A stretch of DNA of 64,000 nucleotides from Photobacterium swingsii. GTDB taxonomy: Bacteria > Pseudomonadota > Gammaproteobacteria > Enterobacterales > Vibrionaceae. Every line of letters starts with the position of its first letter. The first letter of the stretch is position 1. The position numbers and the translations under genes were made by a program. Below are positions 10,132-19,712 of this stretch, piece by piece. The DNA lies in NCBI RefSeq assembly GCF_024346715.1, contig NZ_AP024852.1, forward strand, positions 372,001 to 436,000, written 5' to 3'. The notes beneath the pieces are model-generated. The model was not told the origin of the DNA and ran no database searches. It saw only the letters and a program-made list of their open reading frames with translations.

Positions 10132-11490
10132 TTACACCAAGAAGATAGTGGCGAGCCCCAAGAACACAGATAGGCCAACAATATCGGTAATGGTCGTTAA
10201 TGCCATCCCCCCTGCTAAGGCGGGGTCGATATTGAATTTTTTGAGCATGACTGGAATACAGACCCCAGCCACACCGGCAATGATCAAGTTGGTGAGCATG
10301 GCTCCGGCAATGATGGCACCGAGTATGATATCGCCTTTCCAGAGAACGACGACACCGCCAATGATCAGTGCCCATAAAAGGCCATTGATCAAGCCAACAC
10401 GTGCTTCTTTACTCAATAGCCAGCGGGTGTTTGAGTCCCCGATATGACCAACAGCTAAACCACGGATCACTAGGGCTACGGTTTGGTTACCTGCCACCCC
10501 ACCCATGGACGGCACAATTGTCATGAGTACAGCAATTGCAGCCATTTTATCTAATGTTGCTTCAAACATGTTAGACACAGAGGCCGCTGCGAGCGCAGCG
10601 AGTACATTAACCCCAAGCCAAATACTACGGCTACGGGCGGATTTCATCACAGGCGCGAAGGTATCCTCTTCATCATCCATACCCGCCATGCTCATCATGG
10701 AGTGCTCTGCATCTTCACGAATGATATCGACCACGTCATCGATCGTGATACGACCCACTAGGTGGTTGTTGCTATCAACAACAGGAGCTGATAGCCAGTT
10801 ACGACGTTCAAAAAGTGTGGCTATTTCACTGTCATCCATGTCGACAGGGATCGCCTCGTCGGAGTCGTCCATCACGTCGCGGATTTCAATGTCTGGCTGA
10901 GTGGTGATCAGAGTGGCTAACGATAAATGCCCTATGAGGTATTCATTGGCATCGACCACGTACAGGGCATCGGTCGCTTCTGGTAGCTCACCGCGCATCC
11001 GTAAGTAACGCAACACCACATCGGCGGTTACATCACCACGAATAGTGATGAAGTCGGTACTCATCATACCGCCCGCAGTGTCTTCAGGATACGCCAGCGC
11101 TTTCTCTACCCGATGACGATCGGTGGCATCCATCTGTGCCAATACTTCTTGGTAGCGATCGTCAGGTAGGCTACGAAGGACGTAAGCGACATCATCGCTT
11201 TCCATGCCTTCGGTAACGGCAGCCAGTTTCTCTGGCGCCATTTGCGCGACGATACCATCTTTTACATCTTCAGATAGCTCATCAAGGATCTCACCTTGCT
11301 CTTCAGGATCGGTTAATTGCCATAACACCTGACGCTCTTTCGGCGGTGAAGCCTCTAACAGGTGAGCAATATCTTCCGGTTCCATGTCTTGCAACAGGCG
11401 GCGAACGTGAACGAACATGCCATTTTCTAAGGCCTTGTTCACTTCTTGTAGGGTTTGGTGGGTATTGTCTTGCTCTAGTAGATCCGCCAT
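10132..11490 (-). CDS. mgtE: Magnesium transporter MgtE
   Basis: A 452-residue MgtE. It has an N-terminal superhelical domain (about 30-135), a pair of CBS domains (about 136-265) that sense magnesium in the cytosol, and five membrane helices (from about 285). The pore-family signature SMGGVAGNQ and the GGMALTTITD segment are visible. MgtE is a dimeric magnesium channel that closes when cytosolic magnesium is high. E. coli uses CorA/MgtA instead. The gene stands alone behind a 470-base upstream gap, and its ATG lacks a strong Shine-Dalgarno sequence. Confidence 0.94.
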   Translation of the reverse strand: MADLLEQDNTHQTLQEVNKALENGMFVHVRRLLQDMEPEDIAHLLEASPPKERQVLWQLTDPEEQGEILDELSEDVKDGIVAQMAPEKLAAVTEGMESDDVAYVLRSLPDDRYQEVLAQMDATDRHRVEKALAYPEDTAGGMMSTDFITIRGDVTADVVLRYLRMRGELPEATDALYVVDANEYLIGHLSLATLITTQPDIEIRDVMDDSDEAIPVDMDDSEIATLFERRNWLSAPVVDSNNHLVGRITIDDVVDIIREDAEHSMMSMAGMDDEEDTFAPVMKSARSRSIWLGVNVLAALAAASVSNMFEATLDKMAAIAVLMTIVPSMGGVAGNQTVALVIRGLAVGHIGDSNTRWLLSKEARVGLINGLLWALIIGGVVVLWKGDIILGAIIAGAMLTNLIIAGVAGVCIPVMLKKFNIDPALAGGMALTTITDIVGLSVFLGLATIFLV

Positions 11491-11961
11491 AGATACAAAC
11501 TCGGTTGTGCCATCTGAGCAATTCTCTGGATAAAAGTGATTCGCTCGGCCATCTAGTGCGCAGAGTAAAAGGTGCCAGAAGATTGGTCAGATGGAAATAA
11601 TACCGAACAGCTGATACCACCTTTTAAGGCTGGCGCTGCTCTGTTTGATTATGCATGAGTACTTGTGCCATGGGAGGAAATCGATAGCCCAAAGCAAGGT
11701 CCTTCAGCATAAACGCAATAAGCTGAATTTTAACGCAATAATGCGGGTGTTGTCTCACCAGATTTGAGAGTTCGCTGAAATTTCAGTTTAGCACTGAGAA
11801 ATAGCCTAGAGGGAGTCATGATATAACCTACAGAAAGTGGCTATTTCGCTGCAAGTTTACTGAGGATGATGACAGAAGTAGTCATATCACCATCTTCAGT
11901 TTAATTTTGCGATTGCGGGCTTTTTAAGCAGTGTTTAAGAGAGCATGCTGGGTTTCAGCAC
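11491..11961. other. Intergenic gap rich in dyads (mgtE-npr)
   Basis: No convincing protein gene. The gap contains a 10-base direct repeat AACGCAATAA at 11712 and 11732, a TTCAGC/GCTGAA hairpin at 11703-11727, the palindrome CTGAAATTTCAG at 11775-11786, the inverted repeat GAAATAGCC/GGCTATTTC (11798-11806 and 11839-11847), and an extended -10-like TGATATAAC at 11819 ahead of a hairpin at 11859-11900. It must hold the mgtE promoter on the minus strand and the end of the npr transcript. Confidence 0.6.
11834..11909 (+). ncRNA. Candidate small RNA (tentative)
   Basis: An extended -10-like TGATATAAC (11819-11827) would start a plus-strand RNA near 11834. A 15-pair hairpin with a 5-base bulge follows (arms 11859-11873 and 11881-11900), then a T-rich stretch (TTTAATTTT). 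No -35 is evident and the T-run is imperfect. It does not match Qrr or CsrB-type RNAs by eye. The same hairpin could instead belong to the 3' end of npr, although the T-run is on the plus side. Confidence 0.25.
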
Positions 11962-12237
11962 TCAGTTCTCTTCATCAAAGCCTGCTTCAATCAAGGTGAT
12001 AATGGCGTCGAGTGCCAATTTTGCATCATTGCCTTCGGCACTAACGGTAACCTGCTGGCCTTGGGCGGACTCTAGCATGAGTAATCCCATTACGCTGTCA
12101 GCTGTGGCTTGCTTTTCGTGGTTACTAATTGTGACTGTCGCTTCAAAGCTTTGCGCTAATTCGACCAATTTAATCGCCGCCCGAGCATGCAGCCCTAAGC
12201 GGTTTTTAATAAACACATCGCGAGAAAGGTCGGTCAT
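11962..12237 (-). CDS. npr: Phosphocarrier NPr of the nitrogen PTS
   Basis: A 91-residue HPr-like protein. The phosphoryl-accepting histidine is H17 in RLGLHARAA. The HPr regulatory-serine region is also conserved (SVMGLLML). NPr takes a phosphoryl group from EI-Ntr (PtsP) and passes it to PtsN. The PTS-Ntr chain regulates potassium, nitrogen and envelope responses rather than sugar uptake; in E. coli NPr also affects LpxD. Its ATG overlaps the rapZ stop by 4 bases, so it is translationally coupled at the end of the rpoN cluster. Confidence 0.95.
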   Translation of the reverse strand: MTDLSRDVFIKNRLGLHARAAIKLVELAQSFEATVTISNHEKQATADSVMGLLMLESAQGQQVTVSAEGNDAKLALDAIITLIEAGFDEEN

Positions 12238-13085
12238 ATTAAGCCTTCCAAAGTGCGGTGGCGAATTTGAACTTGCTGGCCTGCATGCATAAAGTGTTCA
12301 GCGAGCTGCTGGGCCACGTAGACAGAGCGGTGTTGTCCACCCGTACAGCCAATGGCGATGGTGAGGTAGCTACGATTGTTTTTTTCCAGCAGGGGTAACC
12401 AAGTTTCAACAAAATTACGGATTTGATTGGTGAGCTGGTTAACCTCAGGGTGACTGGATAAAAACTCTTTCACGCCTAAGTCGAGCCCCGTTTGCGGTTT
12501 GAGCTCTGGTACCCAGTGGGGGTTAGGCAGAAAGCGAACATCAAACACATAGTCGGCATCGGTGGGTAGACCGTGTTTAAAGCCAAACGACTCAAACACC
12601 ATGATTAATTCACGGTTTTCGCGGCCAAGTACGCGTGAACGTACTGTTTCACTGAGGTCGTGGATTGATTGTTTGGTGGTATCTATGACTAAGTCAGCGT
12701 GCTCTTTGAGATCAGAAAGGATAGCGCTTTCTGATTGAATCGCTTGTTCCAAGCTCATATTGTTACGTGAGAGTGGATGCAGGCGACGTGTCTCGCTGTA
12801 GCGTTTCACCAGCTCTTTGTCATCAGCGTCTAAGAACATCACATTGACATCTAACTGACTGCTGAGAGAGGACAGGATTTTTTGGATTTCACCTGATTGA
12901 GTCGGCATATTGCGGACATCAATGCTGACGGCAATATCTTGCTGGTTGTTTTCCACCGTTTTGATGAATTGTGGCAGCAAATTAACAGGTAGGTTGTCGA
13001 CACAGTAGTACCCAAGATCTTCGAGTACACGTAATGCCACAGATTTCCCTGAGCCCGAGCGCCCACTTACGACCATTAACATCAT
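12234..13085 (-). CDS. rapZ: RNase adapter RapZ
   Basis: A 283-residue RapZ (YvcJ family). The Walker A GRSGSGKS is at residues 8-15, and the C-terminal domain shows [10 protein letters not shown]. In enterobacteria RapZ senses glucosamine-6-phosphate and presents the sRNA GlmZ to RNase E, which sets GlmS levels and so the amino-sugar supply for peptidoglycan and LPS. The gene lies between ptsN and npr in the conserved rpoN cluster. Whether GlmY/GlmZ RNAs exist in this organism cannot be seen here. Confidence 0.95.
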   Translation of the reverse strand: MMLMVVSGRSGSGKSVALRVLEDLGYYCVDNLPVNLLPQFIKTVENNQQDIAVSIDVRNMPTQSGEIQKILSSLSSQLDVNVMFLDADDKELVKRYSETRRLHPLSRNNMSLEQAIQSESAILSDLKEHADLVIDTTKQSIHDLSETVRSRVLGRENRELIMVFESFGFKHGLPTDADYVFDVRFLPNPHWVPELKPQTGLDLGVKEFLSSHPEVNQLTNQIRNFVETWLPLLEKNNRSYLTIAIGCTGGQHRSVYVAQQLAEHFMHAGQQVQIRHRTLEGLI

Positions 13086-13124
13086 GGCTGAATTACCTCA
13101 AACAACGTGGAAGGGTTACACTCA

Positions 13125-13574
13125 TTATGAGTCATTGGTCATGATTTGATAAAGCTCTTGGTCAGATTTCGCCGTACGTAATTGCTTACATACCTGCTTA
13201 TTACTGAGCTTTTCCGCCATGCTTGATAGGGTTTTGAGATGCTCTTTACACAGTGCGTCTGGGACGAGTAGGGCAAAGAGAAGATCGACGGGCTGATTGT
13301 CGATAGCATCAAATTCGATAGGATTATCACACTGGATCAAAATTGCGATAGCTTCATCGCTTTGTGTGATCCGGCCATGAGGTATAGCGATGCCATTACC
13401 TATGCCGGTGCTGCCCATTTTTTCTCTATTGAGCATACACTCGAATAGAGGCTGGGGATTCTGGTCTAAATGATCTGCAGCGATTTCGCTGATGATTTCT
13501 AGAGCGCGCTTTTTGCTAGAGCAGTGGACTGCACTTTTGGTGCAGTCCAGGCTCAATACCGATCTCAGTTGCAT
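13125..13574 (-). CDS. ptsN: PTS IIA-like nitrogen regulatory protein PtsN
   Basis: A 149-residue EIIA-Ntr of the mannitol/fructose EIIA fold. The phosphorylated histidine is H66 in the IAIPHGRI motif (E. coli H73). It receives phosphate from NPr. The unphosphorylated form in E. coli inhibits the K+ uptake protein TrkA and activates KdpD. It starts 3 bases after the hpf stop, within the rpoN-hpf-ptsN-rapZ-npr cluster. Confidence 0.95.
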   Translation of the reverse strand: MQLRSVLSLDCTKSAVHCSSKKRALEIISEIAADHLDQNPQPLFECMLNREKMGSTGIGNGIAIPHGRITQSDEAIAILIQCDNPIEFDAIDNQPVDLLFALLVPDALCKEHLKTLSSMAEKLSNKQVCKQLRTAKSDQELYQIMTNDS

Positions 13575-13576
13575 GA

Positions 13577-13864
13577 TTAATGGCTATTGAGTTTATCTTT
13601 ATGTTTGTTTAATTGACGTACGAGTTTATCGGTCAACGCATCGATCGCGGCATACATATCTTCTGAATCCGCTTTGGCGTGAATTTCGCCATTATTTATG
13701 TGCAAAGTCGCTTCTGCCACTTGCTGTAATTTTTCTACATTTAAAATCACATGGACATTATTAATTTTGTCAAAGAAACGTTCAAGCTTTTCAAACTTAG
13801 TGTTTACATAGTCACGCATAGAATCCGTAACTTCCACATGGTGTCCTGTGAGATTGATTTGCAT
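13577..13864 (-). CDS. hpf: Ribosome hibernation promoting factor (short HPF)
   Basis: A 95-residue short HPF, the same length as the E. coli protein. It has the beta-alpha fold sequence features TLHINNGEIHA and DMYAAIDALTDKL. It binds the 30S decoding region and promotes 100S dimers in stationary phase, together with RMF. I place the start at the ATG at 13864 (MQINLTG) because AAGGA lies about 8 bases upstream and the E. coli protein starts at the same point. The frame is open to 13897, and an ATG at 13870 is too close to the ribosome site. Confidence 0.93.
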   Translation of the reverse strand: MQINLTGHHVEVTDSMRDYVNTKFEKLERFFDKINNVHVILNVEKLQQVAEATLHINNGEIHAKADSEDMYAAIDALTDKLVRQLNKHKDKLNSH

Positions 13865-13902
13865 AGACATCTTCCTTCTGTTGGGCGTTTGAACCATTAA
13901 AG

Positions 13903-15378
13903 CTATATCAAACGTTTACGTTGGTTCGATGGTGGGATCCCAAGAGACTCACGGTATTTAGCGATGGTACGTCGCGCAACCATGATGCCTTGTTCCGCCA
14001 ATAATGTTGCAATCTTACTATCACTTAATGGCTTCGCTTGGTTTTCAGCGGCAACCAGTTTCTTGACAAGTGCGCGGATGGCCGTTGACGAACATTCGCC
14101 TCCGTTATCCGTGCTCACATGGCTTGAGAAGAAATATTTCAATTCAAAAATGCCACGTGGGGTGTGCATGTATTTTTGGGTCGTAACCCGAGAGATGGTG
14201 GACTCATGCATATCAACGTCTAACGCGATATCGTTGAGCACCATAGGTTTCATGGCTTCTTCGCCATATTCAAAGAAATCTTGTTGATGCTCTACAATGC
14301 ATCGTGCCACTTTTAGTAGCGTTTCGTTACGGCTTTCTAAGCTTTTTATGAGCCACTTCGCATCCTGAAGGTGGGTGCGAATAAATTGGCTGTCAGCACT
14401 GTTGCGAGTATTTTTGCTCAGTGCTGCGTACTGCTCGTTGACTTTAATACGAGGTACGCTATCAGGATTGATGGTGACAACCCATTTGCCGTGATCTTTA
14501 AAGACGGAGACGTCAGGTACAACGTATTCCGTTTCCGATGAAATGACAAGGTTGCCCGGACGAGGGTCTAAACCGTGGATTAATTGCATCACGGCTTTTA
14601 ATTCAGGCTCTTTGAGCTTGGTATCACGCATTAGTTGGCGATAATCGCGATTACCGAGTAAGCCGATGTGATGCTCAAGAATATGTTTGGCTTCGCTCAG
14701 CCACGGGGTGTCTTCTGGGTAAGTCGCCAATTGAAGTAATAGGCATTCTTGCAGATTGCGCGAAGCGACGCCAAGTGGGTCAAATTGCTGTACGCGTTTG
14801 AGTACGGCTTCCACTTCATCCAGTTCAATGTCATCGACGCCTAAGCTTTCTAAAATGTCGTCGGCAGAGCAGGTTAAATACCCTTTATCGTCGATAGCAT
14901 CGATGATGGCTGTAGCAATGGCCAAGTCAGTTTCACTAAATGGCGTCAGTTGAACTTGCCACATCAGGTAATCTTGTAGGGATTCAGTGGTTTCACCTTG
15001 GTAGACGGGCATGTCGTCATCAATGCTGATCCCTGTACTACCTGTGCCTGCACTGTACACATCTTCCCAAGTGGTATCGACGGGAAGATCTTCTGGCATT
15101 TCACGCTGTTCGATCACTTCTGAGGTATCAAAGGGTTCAGCTTCAGCGTCTTGGTTATTGCTGTCTTGCGCTGATACCTCAATGTCGTTGTTGTCAGACG
15201 ATTTGTCATCGGCATGATGTTCGCTTTCTTCCAGCTCTAGCAAAGGATTTGCATCTAAGGCTTCTTGGATTTCTTGTTGTAAATCCAAAGTCGAAAGCTG
15301 CAGTAAGCGGATGGCTTGCTGCAGTTGCGGCGTCATTGCAAGTTGTTGGCCTAGCTTAAGCTGGAGCGAGGTTTTCAT
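13903..15378 (-). CDS. rpoN: RNA polymerase sigma-54 factor
   Basis: A 491-residue sigma-54. Region I is glutamine and leucine rich ([18 protein letters not shown]), region II is acidic (about 50-110), and the C-terminal RpoN box is present as [10 protein letters not shown] near residue 475. It directs transcription from -24/-12 promoters with AAA+ activators; in Vibrionaceae these include flagellar, nitrogen and quorum-sensing genes. The ATG at 15378 fits the E. coli start; a TTG three codons upstream is an alternative. It lies 51 bases downstream of lptB, and hpf follows closely. Confidence 0.96.
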   Translation of the reverse strand: MKTSLQLKLGQQLAMTPQLQQAIRLLQLSTLDLQQEIQEALDANPLLELEESEHHADDKSSDNNDIEVSAQDSNNQDAEAEPFDTSEVIEQREMPEDLPVDTTWEDVYSAGTGSTGISIDDDMPVYQGETTESLQDYLMWQVQLTPFSETDLAIATAIIDAIDDKGYLTCSADDILESLGVDDIELDEVEAVLKRVQQFDPLGVASRNLQECLLLQLATYPEDTPWLSEAKHILEHHIGLLGNRDYRQLMRDTKLKEPELKAVMQLIHGLDPRPGNLVISSETEYVVPDVSVFKDHGKWVVTINPDSVPRIKVNEQYAALSKNTRNSADSQFIRTHLQDAKWLIKSLESRNETLLKVARCIVEHQQDFFEYGEEAMKPMVLNDIALDVDMHESTISRVTTQKYMHTPRGIFELKYFFSSHVSTDNGGECSSTAIRALVKKLVAAENQAKPLSDSKIATLLAEQGIMVARRTIAKYRESLGIPPSNQRKRLI

Positions 15379-15429
15379 GGGTATCAATGCACCTTGTCGT
15401 TATTGTTGTGCGTGCCGATCTATTACTAA

Positions 15430-16155
15430 CTATAGACGGAACTGGTCGCCCAGATAAACACGTTTTACATGTTCATCGTTTAGAACGTCGCTTGGCGAGC
15501 CGTGCGCAATCAATTGTCCCTGACTAACAATGTAGGCATGTTCACAAACGTCGAGAGTCTCTCGAACATTATGGTCGGTGATCAATACCCCAAGACCGCG
15601 ATCACGTAAGTGCTCAATGATCTTTTTGATGTCGATTACAGATATTGGGTCAACACCGGCAAAAGGTTCATCAAGTAAAATGAATTTTGGATTGGCTGCC
15701 AGAGCGCGGGCGATTTCCACACGGCGGCGTTCGCCCCCTGATAATGCCATACCTAAGCTGTTGCGTATGTGCTGTATGTTGAATTCATCCAATAATTCTT
15801 CAAGCTTATCTTGGCGTTCTTCGCGGCTAAGCTCTTTACGTGTTTGCAAAACCGCCATGAGGTTGTCGTGCACACTTAAGCGACGAAAGATAGAAGCTTC
15901 TTGTGGCAGGTAGCCAATCCCCATGCGAGAGCGGTTGTGCATCGGTTGTAGGCTGATATCAGTATCATCAATACTGATGGTGCCTTCATCACGTGCGACT
16001 AGCCCAACAATCATGTAAAACGAGGTGGTTTTACCGGCACCGTTAGGACCCAGTAGACCAACAATTTCACCTGACTTTACTTCAAGGCTTACATCCGACA
16101 CGACTTTGCGGCCATTGTAGCTTTTTGCGAGATGTGCTGCTTTTAACGTTGCCAT
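15430..16155 (-). CDS. lptB: LPS export ABC transporter ATPase LptB
   Basis: A 241-residue ABC ATPase with Walker A GPNGAGKT (36-43), the LSGGERRR signature and Walker B ILLDEP. LptB dimers power extraction of LPS from the inner membrane by LptFG and its movement along the LptC-LptA bridge. It starts 8 bases after lptA and sits in the conserved order lptC-lptA-lptB-rpoN. Confidence 0.96.
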   Translation of the reverse strand: MATLKAAHLAKSYNGRKVVSDVSLEVKSGEIVGLLGPNGAGKTTSFYMIVGLVARDEGTISIDDTDISLQPMHNRSRMGIGYLPQEASIFRRLSVHDNLMAVLQTRKELSREERQDKLEELLDEFNIQHIRNSLGMALSGGERRRVEIARALAANPKFILLDEPFAGVDPISVIDIKKIIEHLRDRGLGVLITDHNVRETLDVCEHAYIVSQGQLIAHGSPSDVLNDEHVKRVYLGDQFRL

Positions 16156-16163
16156 AGTCGTGC

Positions 16164-16667
16164 TTATTTCTTATTCGAGTTTAACTGGTTTGGCTGCAAG
16201 ATGGTGGTAACACGTTTCTTGTCACCGCTCTGCGCTGCCAGTTTCTGTTCATCGATTTTGTAAGTGATCACTTTACCGCGGATTTCGCTGCCATCTTGGA
16301 TCAATAGCGCTTCATGCGTCATTTTCAAAAATTCAGTGGCAGTGAGGTAGCGCATTTCTAACGACTCACCATCAATAGGCTTGCCGTCATCCATGATTTG
16401 ATGGAAGGTTGCAGGCTTACCATAGGCATCAATCACCTCTTGGCCTTCTTGTCCTTTAGGTCGTGTTACCACAACTTTATCGGCACGAATATCGATACTA
16501 CCTTGGCGTAAAACCACATTGCCCGTGAAGGTCACGATATTGTTTTGAATATCGAGATTTTGCGTATCCGAATCAATGTAAATTGGTTGCTCGGTATCGT
16601 CACTCAGTGCCCAGCTCGATGTACTGATACAAAGGCAAAGTAGGGTACTAATTTTGAATAGATTCAT
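16164..16667 (-). CDS. lptA: LPS transport periplasmic protein LptA
   Basis: A 167-residue protein with a signal peptide (cleavage probably after SSWA, about residue 20) and an OstA/LptA beta-jellyroll domain. LptA monomers stack to bridge LptC and the outer-membrane LptDE. The start overlaps the end of lptC by 20 bases, and AAAGG stands 5-6 bases before the ATG. It is slightly shorter than E. coli LptA (185). Confidence 0.93.
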   Translation of the reverse strand: MNLFKISTLLCLCISTSSWALSDDTEQPIYIDSDTQNLDIQNNIVTFTGNVVLRQGSIDIRADKVVVTRPKGQEGQEVIDAYGKPATFHQIMDDGKPIDGESLEMRYLTATEFLKMTHEALLIQDGSEIRGKVITYKIDEQKLAAQSGDKKRVTTILQPNQLNSNKK

Positions 16668-17211
16668 ATCTACCTTTCACGTTGTTGAGTAGGGTCGCAA
16701 CACTGCGATCCATGTTCCCTGTCATACCATCACCTTCGTTAATGAAAGCATCGCCAGTCATGACGACATGGTCAGGGGTATCAAAATCTTTACTAACCAG
16801 ATCAATACGTAGGTTATCGGTTTGAATCACTTTCAGGGTGGAATCTGGCAGTAAATTAAAAATCCGAACGTTACCTTTCATGTATAAAATCTGGTCTTGA
16901 TCGAGTGTTGCATCGTTAGAGCTAATGCGCCACTCGGTTTCAGTCCCTTCTTTAAACAGCCATAACACAGGTTTGACAAAATCCGTGTCACCGCTTTTTT
17001 TAAAATGTTCGAGGTACTCAGAGTCGACTTGATAGCTACGAAGCCCGCTTTCATTGTGTGCGGTACTCGTCACAATACTGCCCGTGAATATTGGCTTTTC
17101 ATCGTCAGGTTTGACTTGAACATCTGCTCGCCAATACCCGTTGAGCAAGTAAAAGCCAGCCGATACACACACTGCAAAGGCGAGTGTATAGAGTAGCTTA
17201 TGTAAGGTCAT
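16648..17211 (-). CDS. lptC: LPS export protein LptC
   Basis: A 187-residue bitopic protein. It has one N-terminal membrane helix (about 6-24) and a periplasmic LptC jellyroll domain. It receives LPS from LptB2FG and passes it to LptA. The ATG overlaps the kdsC stop by 4 bases, and its 3' end overlaps lptA, so the three genes are coupled. Confidence 0.93.
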   Translation of the reverse strand: MTLHKLLYTLAFAVCVSAGFYLLNGYWRADVQVKPDDEKPIFTGSIVTSTAHNESGLRSYQVDSEYLEHFKKSGDTDFVKPVLWLFKEGTETEWRISSNDATLDQDQILYMKGNVRIFNLLPDSTLKVIQTDNLRIDLVSKDFDTPDHVVMTGDAFINEGDGMTGNMDRSVATLLNNVKGRYESIQN

Positions 17212-17762
17212 ATACTTAAGCCTTTATGTTTATCTAGCTCGCCCTTCGCTTCAAGGATGAGATCGCAGACTTCACGTACTGCACCGTAGCCACCTTGGAT
17301 ACGTGTGACGAAATCAGCACGTCGTGCAAGCAGTGGGTGGCCATCTGCGACACACACAGAAAGGCCGATTTTTTCCATTACTGGCCAATCGATCAGATCA
17401 TCGCCAATGTACGCTGTGTGCTCAGGAGCAATATTCAAATTCTTGTAAATGTCAGCGTAAGCGGCCAGTTTGTTATCTTGGCCTTGGTAAATGTGCTGAA
17501 TGCCTAACGCTGACATACGGTTTTCTACAATGGCAGATTTACGGCCCGTGATGATGGCAATCTCAATTCCCGCATTCATTAATGACTTAATGCCATAACC
17601 ATCGCGGGTGTGGAAGGTTTTTAATTCTTCGCCATCATTACCCATATAGATGCGGCCATCGGAAAATACGCCATCAACATCGCAAATCAGTAAGCGGATA
17701 TCTTTAGCTTGCTGATACACAGTTTGACAGACAGGACCGTAAATAGTTTCGATTTGTGCCAC
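17208..17762 (-). CDS. kdsC: 3-deoxy-D-manno-octulosonate 8-phosphate phosphatase KdsC
   Basis: A 184-residue HAD-family phosphatase. The nucleophile motif ICDVDGVFSDG places D28 and D30 in the active site; ITGRKS and IGDDLIDWPV are HAD motifs II-IV. It removes phosphate from Kdo-8-P to release Kdo for LPS inner core. The start overlaps the kdsD stop by one base. Confidence 0.95.
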   Translation of the reverse strand: MAQIETIYGPVCQTVYQQAKDIRLLICDVDGVFSDGRIYMGNDGEELKTFHTRDGYGIKSLMNAGIEIAIITGRKSAIVENRMSALGIQHIYQGQDNKLAAYADIYKNLNIAPEHTAYIGDDLIDWPVMEKIGLSVCVADGHPLLARRADFVTRIQGGYGAVREVCDLILEAKGELDKHKGLSI

Positions 17763-18736
17763 TACATGACTCCAGCTTTCAGTAGATCGTGCATGTTTAA
17801 TGCACCGACTAAGCGCTTATCTTCAGTGACAAGCAAGCCGTTAATTTTTTTATCTTCCATTATTTTCAAGCCTTCTGCGGCAAGCAGGTTTGGCGAAATG
17901 GTCGATGGATGACGTGTCATCACATCACCAATACAGGTGTTATGAATATCAACACGGTTGTCGAGCAGACGGCGGAGATCGCCATCAGTGAAAATTCCCG
18001 TTAACTGTTGAGCATTATCTACAATGGCGGTCATGCCTAAGCCTTTGCGTGACACTTCCAGTAGGGCGTCTTTGATGCTTGCTTCTTCATTAACGATAGG
18101 CAGCAAGTCACCTTGGTGCATCACATCGCTAATGCGCATTAACAATTTGCGGCCCAGTGCACCGCCAGGGTGAGACAGCGCGAAATCATCGGCAGTAAAG
18201 CCGCGGGCTTCCATCACAGCAATGGCCAACGCATCACCCATCACTAGGGTGGCCGTTGTACTTGATGTTGGCGCTAAGTTTAGCGGGCACGCTTCTTTTT
18301 CGACGGTAATCTGCAGGTGGATTTGAGCAAATTTTGCCATGCTTGATTCTGGCTTACCCGTCATGCTGATCAAGGGAATGCCAAGACGCTTGATAACCGG
18401 TAGTAATGCCATGATCTCAGAGGCTTCACCTGAGTTAGAGATGGCTAATACCACATCATCTTTTTTGATCATACCTAGGTCACCATGGCTTGCTTCGCCA
18501 GGGTGAACAAAGAAAGCAGGTGTGCCAGTGCTCGCAAATGTCGCGGCAATCTTGTTACCAATATGACCCGATTTACCCATCCCCATGACAATGACTTTGC
18601 CTTGGCATTGATAAATTAGCTCACAGGCTGCAGCAAATTCGCTATTAATATATTGCTGAATGTTTTGCAGGGCATCGATTTCAGTTTCCATCACTTTGCG
18701 CCCGTGGGTGCAAAAATCAAACATGTGCGACATCAT
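17762..18736 (-). CDS. kdsD: Arabinose-5-phosphate isomerase KdsD
   Basis: A 324-residue protein with an N-terminal SIS domain (GMGKSGHIGNK, STGTPAFFVHPGEA, SNSGEASEI) and two C-terminal CBS domains. It converts ribulose-5-phosphate to arabinose-5-phosphate, the first Kdo step. GGAGAG lies 4-7 bases before the paired ATGs, right at the yrbG stop. It is followed directly by kdsC, the last Kdo step. Confidence 0.96.
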   Translation of the reverse strand: MMSHMFDFCTHGRKVMETEIDALQNIQQYINSEFAAACELIYQCQGKVIVMGMGKSGHIGNKIAATFASTGTPAFFVHPGEASHGDLGMIKKDDVVLAISNSGEASEIMALLPVIKRLGIPLISMTGKPESSMAKFAQIHLQITVEKEACPLNLAPTSSTTATLVMGDALAIAVMEARGFTADDFALSHPGGALGRKLLMRISDVMHQGDLLPIVNEEASIKDALLEVSRKGLGMTAIVDNAQQLTGIFTDGDLRRLLDNRVDIHNTCIGDVMTRHPSTISPNLLAAEGLKIMEDKKINGLLVTEDKRLVGALNMHDLLKAGVM

Positions 18737-18746
18737 TTACTCTCCG

Positions 18747-19712
18747 TTAACCTGCAACATTATAAAACAGATATGCTTGATAGGCGATAAAGCAGCTAAG
18801 AAGTATACCACCCTCTACACGATTGATTCGACGACGCTTTCCAAGTGCCATTAGCATCAGTAAGACGGAAACGGCCAGCATGACGTAGAAGTCTCGTCCC
18901 ATCGCCAGTGGGCTGAGTACTGATGGGTTCAGTAAGCCAGGGATCCCCATCACAGCAAGAATATTGAAAACGTTAGAGCCGATGATATTACCGACAGCCA
19001 TGTCATCTTCACCTTTGAAGATGCTGGCGATAGAAGCGGCCAGTTCAGGTAAGCTGGTACCAATGGCGATAATGGTTAAGCCGATCACCAGATCGCTCAT
19101 GCCAAAATATTTGGCGATGATAACGGCAGATTCAACCACCATATCTGAAGAATACAATAGCAACACTAGGCCGATCACAATCCAAACGCCAGCCGCTGCA
19201 TTGCTCACGCCATCTGGGATTTCTGATTCTTGCTCGTCAGCCAATACGTCACCTTCAGCTTTGGCTTTTTGGCTGATCTTAAACATGGCGAATAAGAATA
19301 GGCCAAACAAGATAACCAGTAGGACACCTTCATGGAAGCCCAAGTGGCTGTCCCACAGTAATGCGCCCGCCACAAGTGTAACCCCAAGCATTAGGGGAAG
19401 TTCTCGGCGAATAATGCCAGAGCTAATACCCAAAGGTTTGATGATGGCAGTTAAGCCAATGATAAGGGCGATGTTGGCAATGTTTGAACCCAAGACGTTA
19501 CCTACCGCAGTATCTGTTTTTCCAGCGAGTGCGGCTGTGGCTGACACCATCATTTCAGGGGCTGACGATCCCATAGCAAGGATGGTCATACCTATGATAA
19601 GTGGTGCAACGCCAAAGTTTTTAGCCAGTGCCGCAGCACCAAAAACAAGGCGGTCAGCACTCCATACCAGAAGAGTTAAACCGATACAAAGTAAGACAAT
19701 GGCTTCAAGCAT
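18747..19712 (-). CDS. yrbG: YrbG, calcium/sodium antiporter family protein
   Basis: A 321-residue membrane protein of the Ca2+/cation antiporter family. The two alpha repeats are recognisable as GNVLGSNIANI and GNIIGSNVFNI, each next to a G-x-SxPE motif (MGSSAPEM and IGTSLPEL). About ten membrane helices are expected. It is the first gene of the minus-strand kds-lpt-rpoN cluster. The ion specificity in vivo is not settled for this family. Confidence 0.92.
   Translation of the reverse strand: MLEAIVLLCIGLTLLVWSADRLVFGAAALAKNFGVAPLIIGMTILAMGSSAPEMMVSATAALAGKTDTAVGNVLGSNIANIALIIGLTAIIKPLGISSGIIRRELPLMLGVTLVAGALLWDSHLGFHEGVLLVILFGLFLFAMFKISQKAKAEGDVLADEQESEIPDGVSNAAAGVWIVIGLVLLLYSSDMVVESAVIIAKYFGMSDLVIGLTIIAIGTSLPELAASIASIFKGEDDMAVGNIIGSNVFNILAVMGIPGLLNPSVLSPLAMGRDFYVMLAVSVLLMLMALGKRRRINRVEGGILLSCFIAYQAYLFYNVAG

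Noticed and set aside
11491..11961. CsrB-type RNA or magnesium M-box in the mgtE-npr gap
   Set aside because: GGA motifs are few and not in repeated hairpin loops, and no M-box conserved core could be recognised; only a generic small-RNA candidate is kept.
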